Shown here: one piece after another, positions 50,303-59,562 of the stretch
How the letters are laid out: each line of letters starts with the position of its first letter
How positions within the stretch are numbered: position 1 is the first letter of the stretch
Assembly (NCBI RefSeq): GCF_023922585.1
Contig: NZ_JAMFTN010000014.1
Coordinates: 353,108 to 417,107 of the forward strand
Direction: 5' to 3'
DNA from: Aliidiomarina quisquiliarum
GTDB lineage: Bacteria; Pseudomonadota; Gammaproteobacteria; Enterobacterales; Alteromonadaceae
Length of the DNA: 64,000 nucleotides
Translations under genes and position numbers: made by a program
The notes under the pieces: generated by a model
The model's input: only the letters and a program-made list of their open reading frames with translations
Databases searched by the model: none
What the model was told of the DNA's origin: nothing

Positions 50303-50544
50303 CTATATACCTACTCAATTTATGCATTTACAAAAAGCTAGCTGCCGATAATACCAGTACACAAGGCATTGTTCACCCCTCATCGCACCCTATGTAGCAC
50401 CATCTACCGCGCAAATAAGGTCATCCATGCCAAATATCGTTTAAAGCGGTTCATTTAAAGCATGAATTATAGCGGTTTAATTCAACTTGTGGCACAGTGA
50501 CCGCTGTCAATAATAACAAAACAGTAACAACCTAGGGGAACCCA

Positions 50545-52074
50545 ATGGAAAGCTTGGTCAATACTGTGAATAACATTGTCTGGAGCCCAGCACTAGTGGT
50601 TTTGTGCTTAGCAGCCGGCTTATTTTATTCCATTCTTACACGTTTCGCGCAAATTCGTCACTTCCGAGAAATGGTGCGCTTACTCTTCAGCCCGAATGAA
50701 TCTACCAAGGGCATTTCGTCATTTCAGGCTTTAGCTGTCACCCTTTCGGGCCGTGTTGGGGCGGGAAACATTGCCGGTGTGGCCGCTGCAATTGGTTTTG
50801 GTGGTCCTGGGGCCATTTTCTGGATGTGGGTTGTAGCCTTTTTAGGCGCAAGCACTGCTTTTGCTGAATCAACTCTTGGCCAAGTATATAAAGTAGACGA
50901 AGACGGCCAATACCGTGGTGGCCCGGCTTATTATTTTGAAAAAGCCCTAGGGCAAAAATGGCTTGGCATTTTATTTGCCCTGTCGGCGGTTTTAGCTTGT
51001 GGTATTTTCTTGCCTGGTGTGCAAGCCAACGTAGTCGGCAATGCGGTTACCCAAGTATTTGGCGACGGCAACATGGTACAAACCTACTTTGGTGATGTGG
51101 GTAAAAACAAAATAATCTCATTGGCGGTTATTTTAATTGTACTTGGCTTCATTATTTTCGGTGGTATTAAGCGTATTGCTCACTTCACCCAAGTGGTGGT
51201 GCCCTTTATGGCCTTGGCTTACATTATTATGGCCATGATTATCGTATTCTTGAATATAGACAAAGTACCCGGTGTATTTGCTCTTATTCTAGGCGATGCC
51301 TTTACTGCTAAAGCTGGCTTCGGTGCGGCTATTGGTTGGGGGGTTAAACGGGGTATTTATTCCAACGAAGCAGGACAAGGTACCGGCCCACACGCGTCTT
51401 CTGCTGCAGAAGTAGACCACCCAGCCCAACAAGGGTTAGTACAGGCGTTTTCGGTGTATGTAGACACCTTGTTCGTATGTACCGCTACCGCGTTAATGAT
51501 ATTAATAACTCAGCAGTACAACGTTATTACCGAAGACTTCGACATGGTTACGGGTGCTGGTGCCGTTATTGTGCAAAACGTACCATTAACAACTGAAGTG
51601 GCATCGTCGGCCTTTACCCAACTTGCGCTGTCGAGCATTTTCGGCCACTTAGGCCAAGTGTTCGTGGGCCTTGCTTTGTTCTTCTTCGCCTTTACCACCA
51701 TTTTGGCTTACTACTATATTGCCGAAACCAACGTAGCCTACTTAGGCCGTTACCTAAACAAGAAAAGCTCAATGCTGTTTTGGGTGAAAGTAGTCATTAT
51801 GATTATGGTGGGCTACGGCACCGTGAACCAAGCGGGTTATATTTGGAACATGGGCGACATTGGCGTGGGCCTAATGGCTTGGATAAACATACTTGGCATT
51901 ATTGCCATTTTCTTTGTCGCCAAGCCCGCTATCATGTGTTTGCGTGACTATGAAGCGCAAAAGAAAGCCGGCGGACCTATTCGCTTCGACCCAGTAAAAC
52001 TAGGCATTCACAACGCCCCCTTCTGGGAAAAGCGCCTTGCCAAACAACAGGCTGAAGACGAGAAAAACTTATAA
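50545..52074 (+). CDS. alanine/glycine:sodium symporter (AGCS family)
   Basis: A 509-residue Na+-coupled amino-acid carrier. Family motifs: ALAVTLSGRVGAGNIAGVAAAI (about 63-84), GGPGAIFWMWVVAFLGASTAFAE, GIKRIAHFTQ, and GVKRGIYSNEAGQGTGPHASSAA. The substrate is typically alanine or glycine. AGGGGA lies six bases before the ATG. It is monocistronic, and its 3' end faces tyrA with only 20 bases between the stops, where a stable hairpin forms. With NhaC, the NSS carrier and the glutamate dehydrogenase it fits a sodium-driven amino-acid lifestyle. Confidence 0.95.
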   Translation: MESLVNTVNNIVWSPALVVLCLAAGLFYSILTRFAQIRHFREMVRLLFSPNESTKGISSFQALAVTLSGRVGAGNIAGVAAAIGFGGPGAIFWMWVVAFLGASTAFAESTLGQVYKVDEDGQYRGGPAYYFEKALGQKWLGILFALSAVLACGIFLPGVQANVVGNAVTQVFGDGNMVQTYFGDVGKNKIISLAVILIVLGFIIFGGIKRIAHFTQVVVPFMALAYIIMAMIIVFLNIDKVPGVFALILGDAFTAKAGFGAAIGWGVKRGIYSNEAGQGTGPHASSAAEVDHPAQQGLVQAFSVYVDTLFVCTATALMILITQQYNVITEDFDMVTGAGAVIVQNVPLTTEVASSAFTQLALSSIFGHLGQVFVGLALFFFAFTTILAYYYIAETNVAYLGRYLNKKSSMLFWVKVVIMIMVGYGTVNQAGYIWNMGDIGVGLMAWINILGIIAIFFVAKPAIMCLRDYEAQKKAGGPIRFDPVKLGIHNAPFWEKRLAKQQAEDEKNL

Positions 52075-52075
52075 T

Positions 52076-52117
52076 ACACCCCCCAAACGGCAGGCTATGC
52101 CTGCCCTGCGGGGGTGT
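52076..52117. repeat. nested hairpin between convergent symporter and tyrA genes
   Basis: Outer arms ACACCCCC (52076-52083) and GGGGGTGT (52110-52117) enclose an inner perfect stem GGCAGGC/GCCTGCC. The structure spans the tyrA stop codon and its last codons. Neither side has a T tract, so termination, if any, would be atypical. Confidence 0.6.
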
Positions 52118-53243
52118 TAGGTAAATGCCGGCTGTCGTTGGCTTGGGCTAGCAAGCTGCGGCTTTCTTTCAGGAAAGTATTGGCATAGTCACCGAAGAAT
52201 TCACTTACAGTGGCAAATTGCTGCACAAAAGCATTACGGTTACCCTGCTCTAACTGCGCTAATAACTCACCAAATCTTGTGTGGTAGCGACGAATCATAG
52301 TCAGGTTTGCTGGCGACGATAAAATAATATCAGCATAAAGGTTCGGATCTTGCGCAAAAAGCCGCCCTACCATTGCCAGTTCTAATCGATAAATCGGTGA
52401 GCTTAGGCTTAGTAGTTGTGCTAAGTCGGCTTGCTCAGTACATAAATGACTGCCGTAGGCAAAGCTAGTAAAGTGGCGTAATGCCTGTATTAAGCTCATA
52501 GCTTGGTCGTGCTCTACAGCATTCACAGGCTGCAAACGAGCGCCCCATATATGCATTTGTGCCAGCAGCCACTCAAAGGCCTCGCTATTGCGCCCCTCGC
52601 TATAAATAATAACCTGCTTCGCCAAGCTGGAAATGTCTGGGCCAAACATAGGGTGCAAGCCTAATACCGGCCCCGTATGCACCGCTAGCATGGCTTCCAA
52701 TGGTGCTGCTTTAACACTGGTAAGATCGACCAGCAAACAGTTAGCTGGCAATTTGGGCAATTGCTGAATAACCCTAACGGTTTGCTCAATTGGCACGGCG
52801 ACAATAACTAAGCCAGCGTCGGCAAAATCAGTGGCGGCGTTGGCCCAGTCGTTTTTATCTAAAATACACACTTGGTAGCCCGACAGGGTGAAAAGTTGCA
52901 CAAATAAGCCACCCAATTTGCCGGCCCCACCCACCACTACAACCTTACCAAGCGCAGGGTTCACGCATTTAAAGCCTACCTCTCTTTCGCACGAGTACGA
53001 TTCCCGCATTGCGCGGCGTAACACGTCCTCAATTAAGTCGGGGGGCACGCCCAAAGCTTGTGCTTCTGCACGACGTTGCGCCAATATTGAGGCTTCGCGC
53101 TCAGGCGCATAAATAGACTCGCCTAAGCGGTTTTTAACTTCACCCACCCTGGCCACTAATTTTAAGCGACGGGCAAATAGCTCTACCAGTTGCTGATCAA
53201 CATCGTCTATTTGGCCACGTAAAGCTACTAATTCATTTGCCAT
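52095..53243 (-). CDS. tyrA: chorismate mutase / prephenate dehydrogenase (T-protein)
   Basis: A 382-residue bifunctional enzyme of tyrosine synthesis. The AroQ chorismate mutase is at 1-90 ([34 protein letters not shown]), and the NAD-dependent prephenate dehydrogenase follows, with VVVVGG-type Rossmann motif [12 protein letters not shown] near 103 and [13 protein letters not shown] with the catalytic His. Length agrees with E. coli TyrA (373). No other aro gene adjoins it. The REP-like repeats begin directly upstream of its start. Confidence 0.96.
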   Translation of the reverse strand: MANELVALRGQIDDVDQQLVELFARRLKLVARVGEVKNRLGESIYAPEREASILAQRRAEAQALGVPPDLIEDVLRRAMRESYSCEREVGFKCVNPALGKVVVVGGAGKLGGLFVQLFTLSGYQVCILDKNDWANAATDFADAGLVIVAVPIEQTVRVIQQLPKLPANCLLVDLTSVKAAPLEAMLAVHTGPVLGLHPMFGPDISSLAKQVIIYSEGRNSEAFEWLLAQMHIWGARLQPVNAVEHDQAMSLIQALRHFTSFAYGSHLCTEQADLAQLLSLSSPIYRLELAMVGRLFAQDPNLYADIILSSPANLTMIRRYHTRFGELLAQLEQGNRNAFVQQFATVSEFFGDYANTFLKESRSLLAQANDSRHLPNTPAGQA

Positions 53244-53274
53244 GGAATTCTCAAAAAATTAAAAAAACACATTA

Positions 53275-53309
53275 TGCCATGCGGTGCATGGACTACATTG
53301 GTAATACAC
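53275..53309. repeat. REP-like repeat unit A
   Basis: GCCATGC-GG-TGCATGG followed by ACTACATTGGTAATACAC. It is a degenerate copy of the palindrome-plus-tail element best seen at 54011-54057. Confidence 0.5.
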
Positions 53310-53334
53310 TCATTTTATACGTTGCGTTACATCG

Positions 53335-53362
53335 CGCCATACAGTACATGGCCTAAGAGATA
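53335..53362. repeat. REP-like repeat unit B
   Basis: GCCATACAGTACATGGC followed by CTAAGAGATAC, a variant of the same palindromic core with compensating changes in both arms (CCATAC versus GTACATGG), so the hairpin is largely kept. Confidence 0.5.
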
Positions 53363-53889
53363 CATTTAAAAAGCTCATAGCCTGCTGCGTCATAGTTTGC
53401 CGAGTGTTTATTCATAAAGCCATGCAGAAATGGTACTTGGGTTATTTGCACATTGGCTTTACCGCTTAGCTTAGTTATGAGCTCTGCCACTGAAAAGTGC
53501 GGCTCTGAAGCAGGGAGTATTAATTCAATTGGGAAGCTGGGAGTTATGTTTGAATAGTGACGTATTTGTGACCCATAAAAGCACCGGGCTGTTGAAATAT
53601 ATTTAAGGTTAGTACATTTAGACAATCGCCAAATGGAAGCGGCGCCAACACTAAAGGCAACTATGCGCACTGGTTCAGTTATTAACTGCAGCTGGTTAAA
53701 TACCAAATTAGTATAAGCATTTATCCCCACATGCGTCATAAAATACGTATAAGCGGCAGCTTCATTGTCGAAACAGATAAATTCAGCGTTATAGGGATCA
53801 ATAATTTCAACGTCTACATCAAGCTCAGCCGAAAGCACTTCAAGTGCTTCTGTTCGGCCAAAAATATCGGCAACGATAATGAGTTTCAT
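53353..53889 (-). CDS. dienelactone-hydrolase-like alpha/beta hydrolase
   Basis: A 178-residue short alpha/beta hydrolase. It starts MKLIIVADIFGRTEALEVLSA, has a nucleophile-like FSVGAASIWRL (Ser near 103, with the usual Gly replaced), a C-terminal HGFMNKH histidine as in dienelactone hydrolases, and a TARCFYGSQIRHY strand. This resembles small DLH proteins seen in marine gammaproteobacteria; the substrate is unknown. Compared with full DLH (about 230) it is short. The gene is flanked on both sides by REP-like repeats, and its stop lies inside repeat unit B, which supplies the last codons. Confidence 0.65.
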   Translation of the reverse strand: MKLIIVADIFGRTEALEVLSAELDVDVEIIDPYNAEFICFDNEAAAYTYFMTHVGINAYTNLVFNQLQLITEPVRIVAFSVGAASIWRLSKCTNLKYISTARCFYGSQIRHYSNITPSFPIELILPASEPHFSVAELITKLSGKANVQITQVPFLHGFMNKHSANYDAAGYELFKCIS

Positions 53890-53975
53890 ATTTAATTATC
53901 TTATTCATGCATACAGCGGTAATAGGTACAGCTCGTAGATACGGCACTGCCGTACGCCGCATCAATTGTGACGTT

Positions 53976-54000
53976 AAGCCATGCCTTGGCTACGGGGGTG
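53976..54000. repeat. REP-like repeat unit C
   Basis: GCCATGCCTTGGC followed by TACGGGGG. It is a shortened palindromic core with the same CTACGGG tail as units D and E. A separate perfect palindrome TACGGCA-C-TGCCGTA lies just before it at 53940-53954. Confidence 0.5.
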
Positions 54001-54010
54001 GTCACATGTT

Positions 54011-54057
54011 ACGCCATGCATTGCATGGCCTACGGGAGGTAATGGATACGTTCCCTT
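54011..54057. repeat. REP-like repeat unit D (best copy)
   Basis: ACGCCATGCA-TTGCATGGC core, then GCCTACGGGAGGTAAT, then GATACGTTCCC. The core is a perfect palindrome apart from its centre, and the tail is shared exactly over 16 bases with unit E at 54588. Confidence 0.65.
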
Positions 54058-54070
54058 TCGTACGGTGGTA

Positions 54071-54532
54071 TTAAATCCAGCGCCGTACTTTTGTAAAGTA
54101 AATTTCATATTCCTTGCCAAATTTACGGCGCATAAAGCGCTCTTCCGGCTGAATTTGAAAACGGCTCATGTACAAAACGTAAAACGGGAGCAGAATAAAA
54201 GCAACCGCATTGGCTAACAGCACAGCCAAGCCCAGTAGTAACAATAAAAGCCCCGCATAAATAGGGTTACGGCTGTAGCGGAACAGGCCTTGTGTGACTA
54301 AACGCCTGGTTTTTTGTGGTTTACGCGGGTCGAGGGTGGTGCGGGCAGCTATTACTTGCTTGGCCGACAACAACACCACGCCAACGCCTAAAAGCACAAA
54401 GGCCGCTGCAACCCACCATTTTCCTGGTAGCGAAAATTGCAACGTGGGCAATAACCATGTACCCAAGCACATGGCCGCTGCCAAAATTAACACCACCAGC
54501 ACTGGTGGTATTCGAAGTTCTAAAAACGGCAT
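54071..54532 (-). CDS. isoprenylcysteine carboxyl methyltransferase (ICMT/PEMT)-like membrane protein
   Basis: A 153-residue polytopic membrane protein of the ICMT/phospholipid methyltransferase type. Three or four helices (about 8-25, 33-52, 89-120) precede the diagnostic C-terminal pattern: LVTQGLFRYSRNPIYAGLLLLLLG and RFQIQPEERFMRRKFGKEYEIY, with the Glu pair and basic residues that bind SAM. Bacterial members have unknown small lipophilic substrates. I use ATG 54532 because AAGGAA is spaced correctly; the upstream ATG at 54553 lacks a site. REP-like repeats lie on both sides. Confidence 0.85.
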   Translation of the reverse strand: MPFLELRIPPVLVVLILAAAMCLGTWLLPTLQFSLPGKWWVAAAFVLLGVGVVLLSAKQVIAARTTLDPRKPQKTRRLVTQGLFRYSRNPIYAGLLLLLLGLAVLLANAVAFILLPFYVLYMSRFQIQPEERFMRRKFGKEYEIYFTKVRRWI

Positions 54533-54570
54533 TAAGTTTCCTTGCTGCGGCAACGTGTAGTTGTGCCAAA

Positions 54571-54619
54571 CGCTTGGCAGTGCCTGAGCCTACGGGAGGT
54601 AATAAATACATTCCCGTAA
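54571..54619. repeat. REP-like repeat unit E
   Basis: CTTGGCAGTGCCTGA, then GCCTACGGGAGGTAAT (identical to unit D), then AATACATTCCCGTA. Within it TACGGGA and TCCCGTA form a perfect seven-base inverted repeat. Confidence 0.6.
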
Positions 54620-54646
54620 GCCAGACAGCCATACGAAGGGTTAAAT

Positions 54647-56104
54647 TTACAGCACGTCGCTCATGGCAATACCAAGGGCTTTGGCAACGCCTTCACCATA
54701 AGCCGGGTCGGCTTTGTAGCAATTACCAATATGGCGCACTTTAATTTTCTTTGGTGCGTCGCCCATATTACGCGCGGTGTTGTTGAATAATACCTGCTGT
54801 TCGTCGGCAGACAATAAACGGAACAAATTACCCGGCTGCGAATAGTAGTCGGCGTCGTCTTCGCGGTAGTCCCAATGATCAGCGGCACCATTAATTGCTA
54901 GTGGTGGTTCGCTAAAGTCGGGCTGCTCTTGCCATTCGCCATAACTATTAGGTTCATAGGCAAGCCTTCCGCCATGGTTGCCGTCAACCCGCATAGCACC
55001 GTCGCGGTGGTAGCTGTGTACTGGGCAACGCGGGGCATTCACTGGTATTAGCTGGTGATTTACCCCCAAGCGGTAACGTTGGGCATCGCCATACGAGAAC
55101 AAGCGGCCTTGCAGCATACGGTCAGGGGAAAACCCTACGCCAGGTACAATGTTGGCTGGGTTAAAAGCTAGTTGCTCAATTTCAGCAAAATAGTTGTCAG
55201 CATTTCGGTTCAGTTCAAACTCGCCTACTTCTATTAGTGGGTAGTCTTTTTTCGGCCATATTTTGGTTAAGTCGAAGGGGTGATACGGCACTGTTTCGGC
55301 GTCTTTTTCAGGCATGATTTGCACAAACAATGTCCACTTCGGGAAGTCGCCATTTTCGATACTGTCGAACAGATCTCTATGATGGCTTTCACGATCTTTA
55401 CCAACTAAAGTTTCTGCTTCGGCGTCGGTCAAGTTTTTAATGCCCTGCTGGGTACGGAAATGGAACTTCACCCAATAACGCTCGTTTTTTGCATTAATGA
55501 AGCTAAAGGTATGGCTTCCAAAACCGTGCATATGGCGGTAAGTAGCTGGCAGGCCACGGTCGCTCATTAAAATAGTAATTTGGTGCAGTGCTTCAGGTAG
55601 TAACGTCCAGTAGTCCCAGTTATTGGTTGGGCTGCGCATGTGTGTGCGTGGATCGCGTTTAACTGCATGGTTTAAGTCGGGGAACTTTAGTGGGTCGCGG
55701 TGAAAGAACACTGGAGTGTTATTACCCACTAAATCCCAGTTGCCCTCTTCCGTATAAAACTTTAGCGCAAAACCACGAATATCGCGCTCTGCATCGGCTG
55801 CGCCACGTTCTCCAGCCACAGTACTAAAACGGGCAACAAGATCGGTTTTTTTGCCTACTTCAGAAAATATTTTGGCTCGCGTGTACTTGGTAATGTCGTG
55901 TGTAACGGTAAAGGTACCATAGGCACCCGAGCCTTTAGCATGCATACGACGCTCGGGAATTACTTCGCGGTCGAAATGCGCCAGTTTTTCTAAAAACCAA
56001 ACATCTTGCAGTAACTGCGGGCCACGTGGGCCAGCGGTCATTACGTTCTGGTTGTCTGTTACTGGGCACCCGGCTGCCGTGGTTAATTTCTTTTTATCGG
56101 TCAT
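54647..56104 (-). CDS. katA: monofunctional haem catalase (small subunit type)
   Basis: A 485-residue catalase removing hydrogen peroxide. The distal site [22 protein letters not shown] (catalytic His near 62), [21 protein letters not shown], the Asn in [17 protein letters not shown], and the proximal haem Tyr in [14 protein letters not shown] are all intact. Length fits the small-subunit clade 3 enzymes. The ATG at 56104 is preceded by AGAGG. No oxyR or other peroxide gene adjoins it. The long untranslated gap downstream contains repeat unit E. Confidence 0.97.
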   Translation of the reverse strand: MTDKKKLTTAAGCPVTDNQNVMTAGPRGPQLLQDVWFLEKLAHFDREVIPERRMHAKGSGAYGTFTVTHDITKYTRAKIFSEVGKKTDLVARFSTVAGERGAADAERDIRGFALKFYTEEGNWDLVGNNTPVFFHRDPLKFPDLNHAVKRDPRTHMRSPTNNWDYWTLLPEALHQITILMSDRGLPATYRHMHGFGSHTFSFINAKNERYWVKFHFRTQQGIKNLTDAEAETLVGKDRESHHRDLFDSIENGDFPKWTLFVQIMPEKDAETVPYHPFDLTKIWPKKDYPLIEVGEFELNRNADNYFAEIEQLAFNPANIVPGVGFSPDRMLQGRLFSYGDAQRYRLGVNHQLIPVNAPRCPVHSYHRDGAMRVDGNHGGRLAYEPNSYGEWQEQPDFSEPPLAINGAADHWDYREDDADYYSQPGNLFRLLSADEQQVLFNNTARNMGDAPKKIKVRHIGNCYKADPAYGEGVAKALGIAMSDVL

Positions 56105-56208
56105 GGTTTAGCCTCTTGGTTAATGTCTACATTCATATTAGGCTAAGTGTCTAATGAAACCAACCTTCACAGTTAGATTAAAGCGTTCGGTAAAACCGTT
56201 TGTAAGCT

Positions 56209-56235
56209 AAAAAAAAGCCATGCAATTTGCATGGC
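56209..56235 (-). terminator. intrinsic terminator of the M14 carboxypeptidase gene
   Basis: On the minus strand GCCATGCA-AAT-TGCATGGC is a perfect eight-bp stem followed by eight T residues. The stem resembles the REP-like core at 54013, so the repeats and this terminator may share an origin. Confidence 0.88.
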
Positions 56236-56258
56236 CTTGATGGAAACTGAATAACCGA

Positions 56259-57386
56259 TTAGAGCTGTTCAATCACCGCGTGTATAGCACGTAAGGTGTC
56301 GCGACCAAATTGGCTTGACCGTAAGTCGTTCCAACCCGTGTACGGCGCAGGTAAGTCGTCGTTGTCTTTAAATGGCATTTCTATAGTGAAAGACAAACAT
56401 TTAAAGCGCTCGCCTACCGCAGTTGACGCTACCGTTAAGTTCGCAGTGCCCGGTGCGTCTAAGTCGTAACCGTGCTTTACCTGAAATTCTGGTGTAGCGC
56501 GCAAGTAAGCTTCACGGAAAGCATTTTCTAAATTCTTATGGCGCTCGTCGTAAGAAGGAATACCTTCACACCCTGCCACAAAATTATACGGAATAGCTTC
56601 GTCGCCGTGTACGTCTAAGAAACAGTCAACGCCCACTTCTTGCATTTTATTCAGAACATGAAACACTTCTGGGCTTTTTTCTAGTGAAGGGTTGGCCCAT
56701 TCGCGGTTTAGGTTTACGCCTGCTGCGTTAGTACGTAAATGCCCACGTACGCTACCGTCTGGGTTCATGTTTGGCACAATATAAAACACTGACTTTTCAA
56801 GTAGTTCGCGGCTAATTGGCTCGTCTTCATTTAATAAGTGCTCAAGTAAACCTTCTACAAACCATTCAGCCATACTTTCGCCTGGATGTTGGCGGGCTGT
56901 AATCCAAATATTTTTCTTCCCTTCGGCAGGCTCGCCAACCATAAGCATGGTTATTTCGCGGCCGTCGATAGTTTCACCTAAATGAACTTGGCTAACCCAA
57001 GCCGACTGCTGCGCCCACTGCAATAAGTCGAGGTGACGGTCCCAGCTGTAAGGCACGAAGTAGGCAAAATACATACTTTCTTGCTCTGGGGTTACGCTTA
57101 TAACTAGGTTTTGGCCATCGAATTCTGTAGGCACGCGAAACCATTCGTCGCGATCGTACGACGCCATGGCGTGGTAGTTTTCCCAGCCTTTTGGATAGGC
57201 TGAAGAGCCAGCATTTTTAATTGTTAGCAAATGGTGTTGCTGCTGCGCACTCGTTACTAATTTAAAGTGGAACCATTGAAAAAAGTCAGATTCGTTATCT
57301 TTCTTAATATTAAGTTCTATTTGCTCTGGCGAGTCACAGCGTAAAACTTCGATGTTACCGCTGTCGAAAGCACTAGAAATATACAT
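56259..57386 (-). CDS. M14-family zinc carboxypeptidase
   Basis: A 375-residue metallocarboxypeptidase of the M14 family, close to the cytosolic (CCP-like) bacterial group: N-terminal beta domain (to about 120; FFQWFHFKLV, FAYFVPYSWDRHL), then zinc site ITARQHPGESMAEWF (His, Glu) and FLDVHGDEAIPYNF (His). The general base lies in LSFTIEMPFKDND. NMNPDGSVRGHLRTNAAGVNLNREW is also typical. No signal peptide, so it acts in the cytosol, trimming peptide or protein C-termini. AAGGA precedes the ATG; the gene has its own terminator. Confidence 0.93.
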   Translation of the reverse strand: MYISSAFDSGNIEVLRCDSPEQIELNIKKDNESDFFQWFHFKLVTSAQQQHHLLTIKNAGSSAYPKGWENYHAMASYDRDEWFRVPTEFDGQNLVISVTPEQESMYFAYFVPYSWDRHLDLLQWAQQSAWVSQVHLGETIDGREITMLMVGEPAEGKKNIWITARQHPGESMAEWFVEGLLEHLLNEDEPISRELLEKSVFYIVPNMNPDGSVRGHLRTNAAGVNLNREWANPSLEKSPEVFHVLNKMQEVGVDCFLDVHGDEAIPYNFVAGCEGIPSYDERHKNLENAFREAYLRATPEFQVKHGYDLDAPGTANLTVASTAVGERFKCLSFTIEMPFKDNDDLPAPYTGWNDLRSSQFGRDTLRAIHAVIEQL

Positions 57387-57415
57387 GATGTGTCCTTGTT
57401 TTGGAGAATACCGAG

Positions 57416-57444
57416 AGAAAAAAGAAGCGCCCTTAGGCGCTTCT
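57416..57444 (-). terminator. intrinsic terminator of the GAPDH gene
   Basis: On the minus strand AGAAGCGCC and GGCGCTTCT arms close a short loop followed by TTTTTTCTC. It begins eight bases after the gap stop codon. Confidence 0.9.
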
Positions 57445-57451
57445 GGTAAAA

Positions 57452-58900
57452 CTAAAGTGGTAAGTTAGGAACGTTTAGGCCAGCCATGTCTTGAATAACA
57501 CGTAGAACCTGGCAGCTGTAACCAAATTCATTGTCGTACCAAACGTAAAGTACTGCGCGGTCGCCATCGACAATAGTGGCTTGTGAGTCAACAATACCTG
57601 CATAACGGCTGCCTACTAAGTCTGAAGAAACAATTTCTGTCGACTCGGTGTAGTCAATTTGGTTTTGCAGTTCAGAGAAAAGAGCCGCTTCACGTAAAAA
57701 GTTGTTCAGTGAAACTTTGTCTGTGGCTTCATTTAAGTTTAAATTCATAATAGCCATCGACACGTTAGGTGTTGGTACACGAATAGCGTTACCCGTTAGC
57801 TTACCTGAAAGCTCTGGCAAGGCTTTCGCCACTGCTTTGGCTGCACCAGTTTCGGTTAACACCATGTTTAATGGTGCCGAACGGCCACGGCGCGGAGCGC
57901 TATGGTAGTTGTCGATTAGGTTTTGGTCGTTGGTATAGGCATGCACCGTTTCAACGTGGCCATTACGAATACCGTAGCGGTCGTTCATGGCTTTTAACAC
58001 CGGGGTAATGGCATTGGTGGTGCAACTTGCCGCCGATAATATTAAATCGTCGTCGTTGATGTCTTTGTCGTTCACGCCATAAACTATATTTTTAATGTTG
58101 CCTTTACCTGGCGCGGTTAATAATACTTTTGCCGTGCCCTTCGACTTAAGGTGCAAACCTAAGCCTTCTTCGTCGCTCCAAATACCTGTGTTATCTACTA
58201 CAATGGCGTCTTTTATGCCGTATTGGGTGTAGTCTACTTGGTCTGGACCATTGGAATAAATAACCTGAATTAGGGTGCCGTTGGCTTTAATGCACTTGTT
58301 TTCATGGTCAACAGTAATTGAACCGTTAAATGGACCATGAACCGAGTCGCGGCGCAACAAGCTAGCACGCTTTTCTAAATCGCCGTCGCGGCCACCGCGC
58401 ACAACAATAGCGCGTAAACGTAACTTACTGTTGCGACCATTGCGCTCGATCAGTAAGCGGGCTAGTAATCGGCCAATACGGCCAAAGCCATATAACACCA
58501 CGTCGCGGGGCTCTACTTCGTCGGTTAAGCCAACCGCTGACGCTAGTTCACGGCCGAGATAGTCTTCAATTGACTCGTCGCCCTGCTTGCTACGACCAGA
58601 AACATAGCCAAAGGCTAACTTACCTAGGTCGACGCGGGCATTGCTTATGTTCATTTTGGCAATTGCTTCAAGCATTGGGAAGCTTTCACGCAGGCGCAAC
58701 TTTTCATTTTCATGCTGGCGAACTAAGCGATGCGCTTTAATAATATCGATCGTTGAGCCAGCCACTAAGCTGCGCCCGTAAACTACTATTTCCACACCCT
58801 TAGTGCGAAACAACTTGCCAATTAATGGCTGCATTAATTCAGCGAATTCTTGCCTTTCTTCCCAACTGTGAAGAGTGCGATCGTTTTGTACGTCAGTCAT
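57452..58900 (-). CDS. gap: glyceraldehyde-3-phosphate dehydrogenase, long form
   Basis: A 482-residue GAPDH. The catalytic SCTTNAITPVLK and the substrate sites (HAYTNDQNLIDNYHSAPRRGRSA, YDNEFGYSCQVLRVI) are intact. It is about 145 residues longer than the usual enzyme because of an N-terminal helical extension (1-125) before the Rossmann fold VVLYGFGRIGRLLARLL. Long GAPDHs of this kind occur in Pseudomonas, Vibrio and Shewanella and are often used in gluconeogenesis; direction of flux here is not known. The gene is monocistronic; the 162 bases upstream hold no gene. Confidence 0.94.
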   Translation of the reverse strand: MTDVQNDRTLHSWEERQEFAELMQPLIGKLFRTKGVEIVVYGRSLVAGSTIDIIKAHRLVRQHENEKLRLRESFPMLEAIAKMNISNARVDLGKLAFGYVSGRSKQGDESIEDYLGRELASAVGLTDEVEPRDVVLYGFGRIGRLLARLLIERNGRNSKLRLRAIVVRGGRDGDLEKRASLLRRDSVHGPFNGSITVDHENKCIKANGTLIQVIYSNGPDQVDYTQYGIKDAIVVDNTGIWSDEEGLGLHLKSKGTAKVLLTAPGKGNIKNIVYGVNDKDINDDDLILSAASCTTNAITPVLKAMNDRYGIRNGHVETVHAYTNDQNLIDNYHSAPRRGRSAPLNMVLTETGAAKAVAKALPELSGKLTGNAIRVPTPNVSMAIMNLNLNEATDKVSLNNFLREAALFSELQNQIDYTESTEIVSSDLVGSRYAGIVDSQATIVDGDRAVLYVWYDNEFGYSCQVLRVIQDMAGLNVPNLPL

Positions 58901-59062
58901 GAGTAATTAACCTTCCACGTATTTTGCAAAATCCATATTTAAAGATCGGCCTGCGATAACTTGGTAAATGTATCCAACAGTAACCGGGCGAAAAACGCAC
59001 AGTATTGTAATGAAAATACCGCCTATAAGCCACTAGAACAATACAACTCCACTAATGTATTT

Positions 59063-59461
59063 TTATTTTTCCGTGTCAAGTTTAAATACCAAAGCCACCG
59101 AATTGATACAATAACGCTGCCCAGTAGGCTCTGGACCGTCGGCAAACACATGGCCTAAATGGCCACCACAATGGCTACATATTACTTCTGTACGCTGCAT
59201 GCCATGGCTGGTGTCTTCACGGTAAGACACGTTTTTACCTGCCGCTTGCGCATAAAAACTAGGCCAGCCACAGCCCGCGTCAAACTTAGTGGTACTATCG
59301 AATAAGTGTGCTTGGCAACCAGCACAATAGTAAGCACCCGCGCGCTGCTCATTTAAAAGAGCGCCGCTAAAAGGGGCTTCTGTGCCTTGCTGGCGCAATA
59401 CTCGAAACTGCTCTGGACTAAGTTGCGTCCGCCATTCGTTTTCTGACTTATTATTTCCCAT
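59063..59461 (-). CDS. msrB: peptide methionine-(R)-sulfoxide reductase MsrB
   Basis: A 132-residue enzyme reducing methionine-R-sulfoxide in proteins. Both zinc CxxC pairs are present (YYCAGCQAHLF and VICSHCGGHLGHVF), as is the catalytic Cys in RYCINSVAL, and FDAGCGWPSFYAQ shows an additional family Cys. No signal peptide, so it is cytosolic. AAAAGAGATG precedes the start. It is divergent from pyk with a 101-base gap. Together with msrC at 49086 and katA it supports oxidative defence. Confidence 0.95.
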   Translation of the reverse strand: MGNNKSENEWRTQLSPEQFRVLRQQGTEAPFSGALLNEQRAGAYYCAGCQAHLFDSTTKFDAGCGWPSFYAQAAGKNVSYREDTSHGMQRTEVICSHCGGHLGHVFADGPEPTGQRYCINSVALVFKLDTEK

Positions 59462-59562
59462 CTCTTTTATCGCCTTATATATATCACTTTAAAGCTAGAA
59501 CACTCATACGCTTAGTATGGTAGAATTACGCCATAATATACACCACCTGAGGACATGCAATA

